A stretch of DNA of 64,000 nt from Prorocentrum cordatum. Its lineage: Eukaryota > Sar > Dinophyceae > Prorocentrales > Prorocentraceae. The stretch is taken from NCBI GenBank assembly GCA_963575745.1, contig CAUYUJ010020175.1, positions 1 through 64,000 of the forward strand. The letters run 5' to 3'. Position 1 is the stretch's first letter; every line of letters begins with the position of its first letter. Below the pieces are notes generated by a model. That model had not been told where the DNA came from. It worked only from the letters and a program-made list of their open reading frames with translations, and made no database searches. This document shows, piece after piece, positions 43,466 through 53,139 of this stretch. A program made the position numbers and the translations under genes.

Positions 43466-44544
43466 CTCGGAAGCCATGTTGGCGTCGATGCTGGAGTCGG
43501 TGCGGGCCTTTGTGAAGACAGAGACGCTGGCCCCGGTGGTGGAGACCGTGCCATCTTCGAGGATGGCGTTGATGTTGAGGCTGATGCTGGTGTCGGTGCT
43601 GGAGTCGATGCCGCCGTCAATGCTGGTGCCGATGTTGCAGTCCATGGTGTCTCCGATGCCATTGGCCATTGCTGGTGCCAGCGTCACTGCTGGCGTTGCT
43701 GCTGGGGGCAGTCGTGTCGGTGCTGACGCCAGCGCTTGCGCCGATACCTGGATCGATACTGGGGTCGACGCTGTCCTCGATGCTGGTGCGGATGCTGGCG
43801 CCAGTGCTGTAGGGAGCACTTTAGACGAAGCTGGCGTCGGTGTCGGTTTCGATGCTGACGTTGAAGCTGGCGTCGACGCTGTCCTCGATGCTGGTGCGGA
43901 TGCTGGCGGCAGTGCTGAGTTCAGCACTTTGGACGGCGCCGGTGTCGGTTTCGATGCCGACGTTGAGACTGGCTTCGTTGCTGCTGTCGATGGTGTCTTC
44001 GCTGCTGAGGCCAGCGGTGGTGTCGATGCCGGCGTCGATGCGGGTTCCGGCGATTGGAGTCGATACGTATCGTCCTCGATGCGCGCGTCGATGCCGGAAT
44101 CGATACCGTCCTCGATGCGCTCGTCGATGCCCGGGCCGCTGCCGGCGCCAGTGCGGGCGTCGATGCGGGCTCCCGTGCCGGCGTCGACGTGGGGCTCCGT
44201 GGGGCTGCCCGTGAGGCTGCGTGGGGCTGCCGCGGGGATGCCCGCGGGGCTGCCCGCGGGGCTGCCCGCGGGGCTCCCGCGGGGGGCTGCCCGCGGGAGA
44301 CTCCCGCGGGGTTTCCCTGTGGGGCCTGGGTGCCGACGTCGGTCTGTTTAAGGGCGACGGGTCAAGCGCGGGCGGGGGGGCGTCGGAGGAAGACTCCTCC
44401 TCGTCCTCCTCCTCCTCCTTCTCCTCCTCCTGGTTCCTGGTGGCTGGGTCCTCCTCCTCCTTCTGCTCCTCCTCCTGCTCCTCCTCCTCTTCTCATTTTT
44501 CTGTTTATTCTTCCTCCTCCTCCTCCTCCTCCTCCTCCTCCTCC

Positions 44545-44630
44545 TGGTTCCAGGTTCCAGGTTTCTGGTGGCTGGGTCCTCTGGGGAGGGCATCGGACGG
44601 GGCGTCGGGGGAAACGTCGGGCATGACGTT
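44545..44630 (-). CDS. Minus-strand coding-like island, last of a series (partial)
   Basis: Directly after the TIR element at 44,631-44,781 the minus strand reads NVMPDVSPDAPSDALPRGPSHQ, then dissolves into GAG triplets. Its PDxxPDA phrasing resembles the RPDAPPDAFTY stretch of the island at 45,555-45,790. It may be an exon end or a remnant. No family is recognised. Confidence 0.3.
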
Positions 44631-44781
44631 AAGTCGGGCGCGTCCCTCTACAGTAAGAACATTCAAAAACAGTCAAAGAATGGTCTGGGGATTGCTTTTT
44701 GTTTTTTGGCTATCTGGGGATATGTTTGAGCATGTCTATTCTCTCGCCCAAAATCCGCCTGTAGGGGGACACGCCCGACCT
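44631..44781. mobile_element. 150-bp TIR element (MITE or introner-like), copy T1
   Basis: The left end AAGTCGGGCGCGTCCCTCTACAG and the right end, read inverted as AGGTCGGGCGTGTCCCCCTACAG, match at about 20 of 23 positions. The AT-rich interior is alignable with the outer parts of 48,108-49,214. ATGACGT occurs on both sides (44,623-44,629 and 44,786-44,792), a possible target-site duplication although not exactly adjacent. On the minus strand the element begins after a coding-like AG (QVYVFDDHPHDVIF then AG|GTCGGG), which would fit an intron 5' end. Confidence 0.72.
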
Positions 44782-44890
44782 GAATATGACGTCGTGCGGG
44801 TGGTCGTCGAACACGTACACCTGTCGTGGCCGCGGCGTCTGTCGATCGGCACGCAGGAGGCCTGGTTTCGGTGCTGTCGTGGGGGTCGAT
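44782..44890 (-). CDS. Minus-strand coding-like island next to T1 (partial)
   Basis: The minus strand reads TPRPRQVYVFDDHPHDVIF with GC-rich third codon positions, ending exactly where the TIR element begins. Upstream it merges with minisatellite. Unknown family; it is one of several islands separated by minisatellite. Confidence 0.35.
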
Positions 44891-45554
44891 GCGGGGGTCG
44901 GTGCTGGCGTGGGTGCTGGGTCTGGTGCTGAGGTCCGTGCCGCCTTCGATGATGGCGTTGATACTGGGCTTGGTGCTGACGTTGATGGGGTCGGTACTGG
45001 GTGTCGATGCTGGGGCCAGTGCTGGCGTCGATGCTGACGCTGGTGATGGCGGCGGTACTGGAATCACTAATGCCGTCGGTGCTGGTGCCGTTGCTGGCGT
45101 CGTTGATGGCGTCGATGCTGACGTCGGTGATGGCGTCAGTGCTTGGCTCGGTGCTAGAGTCGGTGCCAGTGTCGATGCTGGCGTCGATGCTGAACCCGAT
45201 GTTTTAGTCGATGGTGTCTCCGATGCTGGTACAGATGCGGTTGTTGGTACTGGCGGTGTGTGTTTCGAGGTTGACGCTTGCGTCGATGCGGGCGCCGATG
45301 ATGTGGTGAGGGCTCGTTTCGATGCTGGGGTCGGTATTGGTGTCGATGCCGGCGTTGATGCGGGTTCCGTTGCTGGAGTCTATACTGTCTTCGATGCACG
45401 CATCGATGTTGGAGTCGATGCTGGCGTCGTTGCTGGCATCGATGCTGGGGTCGATGCTGACGTCGGTGCGAACGTCGATGCAGGCTCCCGTGCTGGAGTC
45501 GGTGCTGTCTTCGGTAATGGAGTCGACGCTGTCTTCGTGGCGTCGGTGAGGCGT

Positions 45555-45790
45555 AGGTGAAGGCGTCAGGAGGGGCGTCAGGTCGGGCGCCGTGCCAGTC
45601 GGTGACCTGGGCCGTGGTCTTACCCATTGGAATGCCTTTGCGGTAGTTGGTAGCTCTGGTGGCCGCCTCACTGCACGACGCCGTAACCCATGGAGCGCAC
45701 GTGCGGGCCCAACACGACGTTACATGCGTGCATCTCGTCGAAGAGGCTGAAGGTGGCGTATAGGGGCCTTGTCGACTTTGTCCATTCCGC
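45555..45790 (-). CDS. Minus-strand coding-like island with one frameshift
   Basis: Two joined frames look coding: STRPLYATFSLFDEMHACN-VVLGPHVRSMGYGVVQ, then after a stop/frame change near 45,668 NYRKGIPMGKTTAQVTDWHG followed by ARPDAPPDAFTYASP. Minisatellite lies on both sides. The residue mix (aromatic, His, Met, Cys) differs sharply from the repeat-derived Ala/Val/Asp/Gly frames around it. No family is recognised; it could be an exon of a pseudogene. Confidence 0.4.
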
Positions 45791-46049
45791 CCCATCGTCC
45801 TGACTTGTCGGTGCTGGCGCTGGCTCTGGTATTGGCGATGGCGTCAGTGCTGGCATTGGCGCTGGTGTCGGTGTTGGGTTCGGTGATGGTGTCGGCGCTG
45901 TCGTCGATGGTGGTTCCGGCGCTGTCGTCTCTGCTGGCGTCTGTGCAAGCGCTGTTGACGTCAGTGCTGGCGTCGATGCGGGCGTTCCTCCTCCTCCTCC
46001 TCCTCCTCCTCCTCCTCCTCCTCCTCCTGCTCCACGCCCCTCCTCTTTC

Positions 46050-46175
46050 GAGCTGGCCTCCGAGGCCTTCACGAAGTTTATCTCCTCCCATCTCCTCGAC
46101 TGCTGCCCCCAAGACCATCTCCTCCGCAGCCTCAAGGTCCAGGGCGTCGCATTTGATGCAAAGATCCATTGCACG
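46050..46175 (-). CDS. Minus-strand coding-like island (MDLCIKCDALDLEAAEEM)
   Basis: The frame from 46,169 reads MDLCIKCDALDLEAAEEMVL followed by GAAVEEMGGDKLREGLGGQLERG and then enters CTC/GAG triplets at about 46,030. It has a helical, acidic character and a CxxC pair. Minisatellite precedes it, triplets and minisatellite follow. Function is unknown; exon status is inferred from composition only. Confidence 0.38.
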
Positions 46176-47179
46176 TCGATGGTGGATGCTGTGATTGTTG
46201 ATGATTGTTGATGCTGCGTGCTAGAGTCGATACTGTGCTCGACGCGCGCGTCGATGCTGGAGGGAGTCGATGATCAGGCGTCGGCGCTTGCGTCGATGCT
46301 TGGTTCGCTGCTGGCGTCGGTGCGGACGTCGATTCAGACTGTGCTGGGGTCAATGCTGGCTGCAATTCTGGGGTCGGTGCTTGTATCGATGCTGGCGTTG
46401 CTGCTGGCTTCGATGCGGGGGTCGGTGCTGTCTTCGATGTTGTAGTAGATGCTGGCGCCGATGCTGTTGTCAATCCTGGTGTCGATGCTGACATTGATGC
46501 TTGGGGCAGTGCTGGTGTCGGTGCTGGCGTCGATGCTGGCACTGATGCTTGAATCGATGATGTCTTCGATGCTGGTGCGGATGCTGGCGCCAGTGCTGAG
46601 GTCAGCGCTGTAGTCGGTGATGGCGTCAGTGTGGGTTTCGATGTTGGCGTTAATGCTGGAGTCGGTGCTGACGTCGATGCTGTCGTGAGGGCAGGGGTCG
46701 ATGCGGGCGTGGATGCCTGGCGTCTATCCTGGGTCGATGCTGGTGTTGGTGACGACGTAGATTCTGGCTTTTGTGAAGGGTCGATGCAATCTTCGATGCT
46801 GGCGCTGATGCTGGGGCTGATGCTGGCGTCGGTGCTAATTATGGCGTCGGTGCTAATTAGCGGCGATGTTGGGGGCGGTGCTGGTGTCGATGCTGACTTG
46901 GATGCTGAGGCATACCTTGTCTTCGATGCTGGCGTCGATGCTGGCGTCAGTACTGGCATCGATGCTGGAATCGGTGCTGGTGTCGATGCTGGCGCAAGTG
47001 GTGGCTCCAGTGCTGGAGTCGATTTTAACTTCGATGCTAGGGTCGAGGCCGGCGCCGATGCTGGCGTCGGTGCTGGCGCTGGTGCTGGCGTCGATGCTAG
47101 TATCGATGCTGGGGTCGATGTGGGCCGAGAGTCGGGTTGGGCGTCGTTGTGGCGTCGGCGTTGCTGACGAGATGAAGGA

Positions 47180-47309
47180 TCACCGCACTGCCAGAGGGAG
47201 GATGGGAAGGATGGCGAACCCAGGGCAAAGGCCCTCTCTACCCCCCATTTTCCCGACGGGCGCCTCGCGTTGAAGCCGCTGCTGGTAGCCGACGTGGTGG
47301 ACGTCTAGC
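47180..47309 (-). CDS. Minus-strand coding-like island (DVHHVGYQQRLQREAPVGK)
   Basis: An island of about 40 codons, DVHHVGYQQRLQREAPVGK then MGGREGLCPGFAILPILPLAVR, ending in TGA at 47,180. A minisatellite whose last bases read CAG/TAG on the minus strand lies directly upstream, which fits a splice acceptor. Unknown family. Confidence 0.4.
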
Positions 47310-47559
47310 ACTGATGTTAGGGCCGATACTGTCCTCGATGCTGGTGCAGATGCCTGCGCCAGTGCTGAGGTCAGCACAGTATTCGACGCTAGCGTCGGTG
47401 TGGGTTTCGATGTTGGCGTTGGTGCTGGTGTCGGTGCTGGCGTCGATGCTTTCGCGAGGGCTGGTTTCGATGAGGGGGTCGATGCGGGCGTGGGTGCTGG
47501 CGTCGATGCTGGAGTCAATGCTGGCGTGGGTGGGGTGTATAGTTACATCAGGAGCAGCT

Positions 47560-48107
47560 GAACGAAAGCTAGAACCTGGAAGAACGAGAACATGTAGAGT
47601 ATGAGGAAGAACATATAGCCACGCGAGAACTTCAGGACAGAGTCGCACGAAAGTTCTAGGCCCAGTTCCAAACCTCGCAGTCCTCTGCAATCGCTTCAGG
47701 ATGGAGGTCAAAACCTCCACGTGGACAAAACGAAGAGCTTGATCCTCCGAGAAGTGGGAGGCCAGGCGCCCCGCGTAGACCTCGAACCTCGAAGGCCTTG
47801 GCAACTTGATCCTCCGCGGCAGGGGAGGCCAAGCGCCGCGCTCGGGCACGGCGTGCGTGCTGGTGCGCCTCAGGGGAGATGGCCCTGCCAGACCCCGTCT
47901 CTCCCTGCGGGACCGTCGCGAGGACTCGGTGGCGGAGCCGGTCTGGCGCCGCCGCCGCTGCGCACTCATCCCGGCGGCAACCGTCTGCCTGGTGTCTTGG
48001 GACTGGTCTCCGGCGCGGCGGGGAGGCGGCTCGACGTGGCCACCTTCGCCCAGGTCGCGCGTGCGGACCTGCTCCCACTCCGCGCCGTAGTCGCTCTCAG
48101 TATCCAC
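47560..48107 (-). CDS. Minus-strand coding-like region, Arg-rich protein of unknown function
   Basis: Immediately after the TIR element T2 (minus-strand sense) the frame reads VDTESDYGAEWEQVRTRDLG, a Pro/Gln/Arg-rich basic stretch, then SRFEVYAGRLASHFSEDQAL, RFVHVEVLTSILKRLQRTARF and a hydrophobic EVLAWLYVLPHTLHVLVLPG helix. It passes into minisatellite at about 47,535. About 180 codons are uninterrupted, the best-preserved island of the series. A membrane segment is likely near its end. I do not recognise it. Confidence 0.45.
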
Positions 48108-49214
48108 AAGTCGGGCCTGTCCCTCTACAGGAGGAATATCCAAAAATAGTAAAAACAAATAGTCAGGGACGATCTTTGAGTATTTTTGACTATGCTTGAA
48201 TATGTTTGGAGTATTTCCCTACCTAGGCTCTGCCTAGAAGGGTTCTTACTCTCTATCTTAAAGGGGCCGGGCAGTGGATATCGCCCCGGGCGGTTCCCCC
48301 AGGATCCGCCCCGCGGTTCCCCCAGTTACGCCCCCTTAGCTTAGCGCTGCTTATCTCATCTTAGCTTAGCCTAGCTTAACTCAGCTTAGCTTAGCCTAGC
48401 CTAGTTTAGCCTAGCTTAACTTAGCTTAGTTTAGCTTAGCTTAGCCTAGCCTAGCTTAGCTTAGCTTAGCTTATATTAGCTTAGCTCAGTTTAGCTTAGC
48501 ATTAGCATAGCAGCGCAGCGCAGCGTTAGCATAGCATAGCATAGTATAGCATAGCATGGCATAGCTTAGCGCAGCGTAGCATTAGCATAGTATCGCATAG
48601 CATAGCATAGTATATCATATCATAGCATCGCATAGCGCAGCATAGCGCAGCATAGCATAGCGCAGCATATCATAGCATGACATAGCACAGCATAGCATAG
48701 CATAGCGCAGCATAGCATATCATAGCAGATCATGGCATAGCATGTTTTAACATAGCACAGCGCAGCATAGCATAGCATAGCATAACATATCATATCATAG
48801 CATATCATAGCATAGCGCAGCATATCATAGCATATCATAGCATAGCATAGCATAGCGCAGCATAGTATACCATAGCATAGCGCAGCATAGCATAGTATAT
48901 CATAGCGTAGCATAGCGCAGCATAACATATCATATCATAGCCTAGCACAGCATAGCATAGCGCAGCATAGCATAGCATAGCAAATCATAGCGCAGCATAG
49001 CATAGCATAGCATTGCATAGCATAGCATAACGCAGCATAGCATAGCATAACATAGCCTAGCATAGCACAGCGCAGCCGAGCGTAGCTGTCGGTGTAGATG
49101 TCGGTGTAGATGTAGATGTTGCGTTCCTAGATGCTCCAACTCCTAGGTAGGGTCGCACTGGGATAATTTAAATGTTTCTTCCAAAATCCACCTGCAGGGG
49201 GATATGCCCGACCT
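48108..49214. mobile_element. 1.1-kb TIR element, copy T2, carrying a TAGC satellite
   Basis: The left end AAGTCGGGCCTGTCCCTCTACAGG and the right end, inverted, AGGTCGGGCATATCCCCCTGCAGG are the same terminal inverted repeats as T1. The first 120 bp inside align with T1 (AAAAAnAGT, TTTGAGTAT and ATATGTTTG strings). The centre is replaced by a satellite of about 750 bp. Coding-like frames on the minus strand end and resume exactly at its two edges (SDLEDC before, VDTESDYGAEW after), as expected if it were spliced out as an intron. Confidence 0.7.
48330..49085. repeat. TTAGC then ATAGC pentamer/decamer satellite inside T2
   Basis: Units of CTTAGC/CCTAGC (48,335-48,495) pass into CATAG with CGCAG and CATAT variants (48,500-49,085). 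Nearly all copies keep 5- or 10-bp spacing. Cys/Tyr/Ala/Met-rich frames on the minus strand are repeat-derived. Confidence 0.95.
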
Positions 49215-49720
49215 AACAATCCTCAAGGTCGCTCCACTTCACTCTCAGGGGGGCCTTCGGAGCACGAGAGCGGTGCTCGACAGTGACCTTCCGTTGCGGC
49301 CAGTTTGGCCCCGGAGTCGTCGTCGTCGAGCTCGAAGAGGACTCTGGATTCGGCCAGGGCGGCCTCGTGCAGCTCGTCGGCCTCGTCGGCCTCGTCGTCG
49401 TCGTCGGCGAGGATGTGGGTGATGCCAAGGATCTATAGGGCGACCAGGTCAAGCCGCCGGTCACCTGCTAATGGGGGGCTCTCGGGGCTCCCCCTCGTCC
49501 TCGCCGACGGCGGACTCGTCGCCGCTGTCGTCGCGAGGGGTCCCGAGGATCTCCGCTGCTTCCGGGTCGACCAGCGCCCTGACGTCGGGAGGCTTCAGGC
49601 CATCAGTACGGCCTGCACCTCTTTCTGCGCGAGGGTGGTCGCCACCTCCCCCCAGAAGAGGGTCGCTTGCTAGTCGAGCTTGTTGAGCGTCCTCGCCCCG
49701 TCCGCGCCCCAGGAGCGGGG
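49215..49720 (-). pseudogene. Minus-strand coding-like region with several frame changes
   Basis: Codon third positions are strongly G/C in a succession of frames: NKLD-stop-QATLFWGEVATTLAQKEVQAVL (about 49,700-49,615), GLKPPDVRALVDPEAAEILG and an acidic tail (to about 49,465), ITHILADDDDEADEADELHE then AALAESRVLFELDDDD (about 49,435-49,290), and KVTVEHRSRAPKAPLRVKW then SDLEDC (to 49,215, where T2 starts). At least three frameshifts and one TAG lie between them. This is either a decayed gene or one with very small introns; decay is simpler. No family is recognised. Confidence 0.45.
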
Positions 49721-50047
49721 GCGGGACTGAAAAAATTCTCGCCCTGGGCGAAACCGAAGTACTCCTCGTAGTACACGTTGGAGGCTGTGGCCGAGACATC
49801 CCGTAGGCACCCACGTCGATGCTCGCAGCGCTCGCCCGCCTGCTCAGGTTGGTAGGTGTACACGTTCACCTCGTCGGTTGTCGCCACAGTGGCACTCTTG
49901 CAGCACACGGGGTGCGAGGTAGCAGCTTGTCCGCCGCAGGTTCGATCGCGGCGCCACCCGGTCCCGGGGACCAGGGGCACCCCCGCCACCGCCAAGACCA
50001 CGGGGAAGAAGCCGTAGTCAGGGGGCCGCTGCGTGGTGGCGTAAATG
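49605..50047 (-). CDS. Minus-strand exon-like region, Cys-rich protein of unknown function
   Basis: It begins right after a CAG that ends a minisatellite on the minus strand (50,048-50,050) and reads IYATTQRPPDYGFFPVVLAV, AGVPLVPGTGWRRDRTCGG, HPVCCKSATVATTDEVNVYTYQPEQ, CEHRRGCLRDVSATASNVYYEEYFGF and AQGENFF. The five Cys, the Tyr-rich strands and the hydrophobic start suggest a secreted or luminal domain. After about 49,740 the same frame turns low-complexity and ends at 49,603, while other frames look more coding. It is the clearest non-retroelement coding segment of the window, but the family is unknown to me. Confidence 0.5.
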
Positions 50048-50049
50048 CT

Positions 50050-50800
50050 GGCTCTGGTGATGGAGTCGATGCCGTCTTCGATGCTGGCGCTGGTGCTGAG
50101 GATGATGCCAACGTCGGTGCTGGCGTCGATGTTGGAGGCGGCACCAGTGTCAATGCTGACGTGGGTGCTGGAGTCCGTGCTGGTGTCGGTGTGGGTTTCG
50201 ATGATAACGTTGGTGCTCGCGTCGATGCTCGCGTCGATCCTGGGGTCGATGCTGGGTCGATGCTGGGGTGCTTCTATGCTGGAGGGGGTGCTGGTGTCGA
50301 TGCGGACGTCGCTGCTGGGGTCGGTGCTGTTTTCGATGCTAGCGTCGATACGGGGGTCGCTGCGGGCGTGGGTGCTGGCGTCAATGCTGGGGTCGATGCT
50401 AGTGTTCGTGATGACGGAACTGCTGGCTTCGGTGCTGGGATCAGTGCCATCTTCGATGTTGGCGCTGATACGAGGAATTGATGCTGGCTTCGGGGGTTGC
50501 GTCGATGGTGGGGTCGGTATTGTTATCGATGCCGACGTCGGTGCTGGCAGGGGTCACTACTGCCTTCGGGGCTGGTGCCGTTGGTGGCGTCGATGCATGC
50601 GTCTATGCTGGCGTCGGCGCTGGCTTTGATGCTGGAGCCAGTGCCCGCGTTGATGACATGGGTGTCGACGCCTTTGCTGACGTCGGCGCTGGTGCCGATG
50701 CTGGCGTCGATGCTGGCGCCGAGGCGGTTTGTCGGTGCTGGCGCTGGTGCTGGCGTCGACGCTGGGGGCGTGGATGAGGGCGCAGATGCCGATGCGGTGC
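50050..50800. repeat. GTCGATGCTGGC-type minisatellite between two coding-like islands
   Basis: The same unit as 43,470-47,535. On the minus strand it lies between the island 50,813-51,103 and the island 49,605-50,047, beginning near a CAG|GCAGGG string and ending in CAG, so it could be a repeat-filled intron. Confidence 0.85.
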
Positions 50801-50812
50801 TGGCGCTCCCTG

Positions 50813-51103
50813 CCTGTAACTGGGCCTCCTCCGCCACGGCCGCAGCCACCAGAACCCCCAGGAGAGTCACCCAGGGCCCCCGCCTCCGCCGTTGTGACGG
50901 CCCCCCCCCCCGCCACAGCGCCTCATTGGGCCCCCGCCGCCTGCGCCGAGTCCAGGTCCGGGCTCCTGCCGCCGCCTCCGCCTCGTCCAGGGCCACCTCC
51001 AGGTCCTCGTCCTCCTCCCCCTCCTGCTCCTCTCGTGGCCTGGTCGTGCGCAGTCCTGGCCGCACGCAGCGTCTGGGATAAAAAGGCGGCGGGGCGAGGA
51101 AGT
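50813..51103 (-). CDS. Minus-strand exon-like region with acidic stretch and hydrophobic helix
   Basis: It starts after CAG (51,104-51,106) with DFLAPPPFYPRRCVRPGLRT, continues through an acidic EEQEGEEDEDLEVALDEAEA stretch, a basic RRRRRGPNEALW stretch and a hydrophobic WVTLLGVLVAAAVAEEAQLQ helix, and ends at minisatellite. The frame is open for 97 codons and lacks the repeat composition of its surroundings. A single-pass membrane segment is possible. Unknown family. Confidence 0.4.
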
Positions 51104-51106
51104 CCT

Positions 51107-51385
51107 GGTGCTGGTCGCAGTCGTGGTCGTGGTGATGGTGCTGGTCGTGGTCGTGGTGGCTAGCTGCTGCTGGTGCTGCTGGTCGTGGCCCTGGCTCGCG
51201 CATCATTTTTCCTGGCGCGACTTGGATGACAATGTGCTTGCACTCGTGGATGTGGTTGTGACTGGTGCGATCGTGAGCATCGTAGACGTGCTTGACGGTG
51301 CTGGTGCTGGCGTCGACGCATCGTAGATGTGATGCTTGACGGTGCTGGTGCCTGGCGTCGACCTTGGAGTATTGCTGGTGCCCGA
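51107..51385. repeat. CTGGTCGTGGTCG/GCTGGTGCTGGCGTCGA repeat stretch
   Basis: Short degenerate CTGGTCGTGGT units (51,107-51,190) and minisatellite units (51,285-51,385) around about 90 bp of non-repeat sequence. On the minus strand a short frame before it reads AMEAALGHQQYSK and stops at AAG|GTCGACGCC, a possible 5' splice site at about 51,362. Confidence 0.6.
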
Positions 51386-51654
51386 GCGCCGCCTCCATGG
51401 CGAGCTGGCGCCCGCGGCGCGCTGCTCGTCGGGCAGCTGTGGGCCCCCACATGGCGTGCTCCTCGGATCGGATGCATGCGGGCCGCCACTCCTTCGGGCA
51501 GCCCCCCCCGTGCCACGGCTCAGGTGAACGCGGGCGCCACGCCCGGACCCGCGGGTGCCGCGCTTAGACGGCCGCCCGCTGCGGGGCCCCCAGCCCCTGT
51601 GTCGGGGGCTGGGCGGGGGGGGGGGTCCCCGCCCCCGAGTCGGGCAACGGCTTC

Positions 51655-51860
51655 GCCTCCTCCTCCTCCTCCTCCTCCTCCTCCTCGCGTTGCTGCTGCT
51701 TTCCTTGTTCGTCCTACCCCTTCTCTTCCTCCCCCTCCTCCTCCGCCGCCGCCTCCTCCTCCTTCTCCTCCTCTTCCTTCTCCTCCTCCTCCTCCTCCTC
51801 CTCCTCTCCTCCTCCTCCTCCTCCTCCTCCTCCTCCTCCTCCTCCTCCCTCCTCGCCCTC
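51655..51860. repeat. CTC triplet tract
   Basis: CTC/CTT/TCG triplets. The 668-codon + frame that crosses this and the next tract (51,555-53,561) is mostly poly-Leu/Ser/Pro and is not called a gene. Confidence 0.93.
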
Positions 51861-52059
51861 TCCCGCTCCTCCTCCTCTCCCCCCCTTTCCTGGCTCTCGG
51901 TTCCCATCCTCCCTTCTCCCCCCGCAGTCCTCGAAAGGAGGCTCCCGCGCAATCTAGACAAGACGGAAGGCTCCAACGCGTCCCTGGCGAAACTGCCCCG
52001 CGCCCCCCCCCCCACACCGGCAGGCGGGGCCTCGAGTTGGGATTATTGTTCCAGCGGGC

Positions 52060-52510
52060 GTCCCCACAATTTCTTCGGATTCCGACAGAATCCTGGCGAT
52101 CCCATACGCAGCCCTGAGAACTTCATTGCGAGCTCCCCCGCAGTCCTGAGGGGCTCCTTGGCGGCCCGAGGGATCCCCACAGAAGTCCCAAGGATGTCCC
52201 ATCGATTACGTTTGAAATCCCGAGGATTTCCCCAGAATTCCAAAGGATTTCCCAAGACAGCTCAAGGGTTCGCTAGGAAGCCTCGAGATGCCCCTAGCTT
52301 CCTCAGGGTTTCTCAAGACCCAGCGGAAGTTCCATATAATCCCGAGGAATTCCTCGAGAGCCTTCAGGATGCCAGCAGCAATCCCAGGGACCTCCTTTGG
52401 AATCCCAGGGAACTCCTCGGGAATCACATGATGGGATGTCCTTTGGAATCCAGAGGAATTCCGAATGAGCCCTTGAGATCCTCTTCGGGAGCCCACGTAT
52501 TCCCCGAGGG
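52060..52510. repeat. Degenerate 12-15-bp repeat (CCCGAGGATTTCCC type)
   Basis: About thirty loosely conserved units alternate CCC(G/A)AGG, GAATTCC, GGATTTCC and TCCCAGGGA. It resembles the 12-bp units at 14,335-14,575 and 27,520-27,905 in logic but not in sequence. Open frames on both strands follow from it. Confidence 0.65.
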
Positions 52511-52627
52511 GGCACTACAGGACATTGTAGTTCGCATGCTTTGCGGACTCCCCCCCCCTCCAGAGCCTCGAGGCGCACCTTTCGCGGAGCGAGGCCTCGC
52601 TTTGATGCCGCAGCGCATCGCGCCTCC

Positions 52628-52715
52628 CCCTTCCTCCTCCTCCTCCTCCTCCTCCTCCTCCTCCTCCTCCTCCTCCTCCTCCTCCTCCTCCTCCTCCTCC
52701 TCCTCCTCCTCCCCA
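52628..52715. repeat. CTC triplet tract
   Basis: Pure TCC triplets of about 85 bp. 52,716-53,135 is GC-rich DNA with no recognised gene. Confidence 0.93.
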
Positions 52716-53139
52716 TCCTCTTGCCGGGGCGGCGCCGTCGTGCTGGGCGTGACGTGGCGGACCCCGCGGCCGCCCCCGCCGCCGCCCCCTCCCGCGGTCG
52801 AGGCCCGCGGACGGACTCCTCTCTGCGGTCGCCGCCCTCCCCGTCCTTTTCGCCGCTGCTCTCCGTCCGCGCGCCTGCTCCGACGCACCCCGCGTGCGCT
52901 CCGCGCCCCTGTCGGGAGCTTCTCCTCCCTCCCTCCCCCCCCGTCCCCTCCCCTCTCTTCTCCGCCCCCCGTTGCCTGCCCTGCCGTTCCCACTCCCCTC
53001 CTCGGCCCCCCCCCCTCCACAATTACTCAATATGAATACTACTCTCCCTCTTCCCCCGATGGCGGCCTGAAAGTATTAGACCCCCCCCCGCGTCCTGCTT
53101 TTTTGCACACAGGATTCCCGGGAGTTGGGTTTTCGCTTT

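Larger units (their letters stand above)
43470..47535. repeat. GTCGATGCTGGC-type minisatellite field
   Basis: About 4 kb dominated by degenerate 6-, 9- and 12-bp units of GTCGATGCTG(G)C. Higher-order blocks recur, such as GTCCTCGATGCTGGTGCGGATGCTGG followed by CGCCAGTGCTGAG near 43,765, 43,885, 46,560 and 47,330. Open frames on the + strand (VDAG-, MLAS- or RCWR-like) stay open because the unit has no stop in any frame; they are not genes. CTC triplets (44,395-44,545 and 45,985-46,025), two TIR-element regions and minus-strand coding-like islands interrupt it. Confidence 0.9.

Noticed and set aside
43470-47400. VDAG-repeat 'proteins' on the + strand
   Set aside because: The GTCGATGCTGGC unit has no stop in any frame. 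The + frames change arbitrarily along the array and show no anchor domain.
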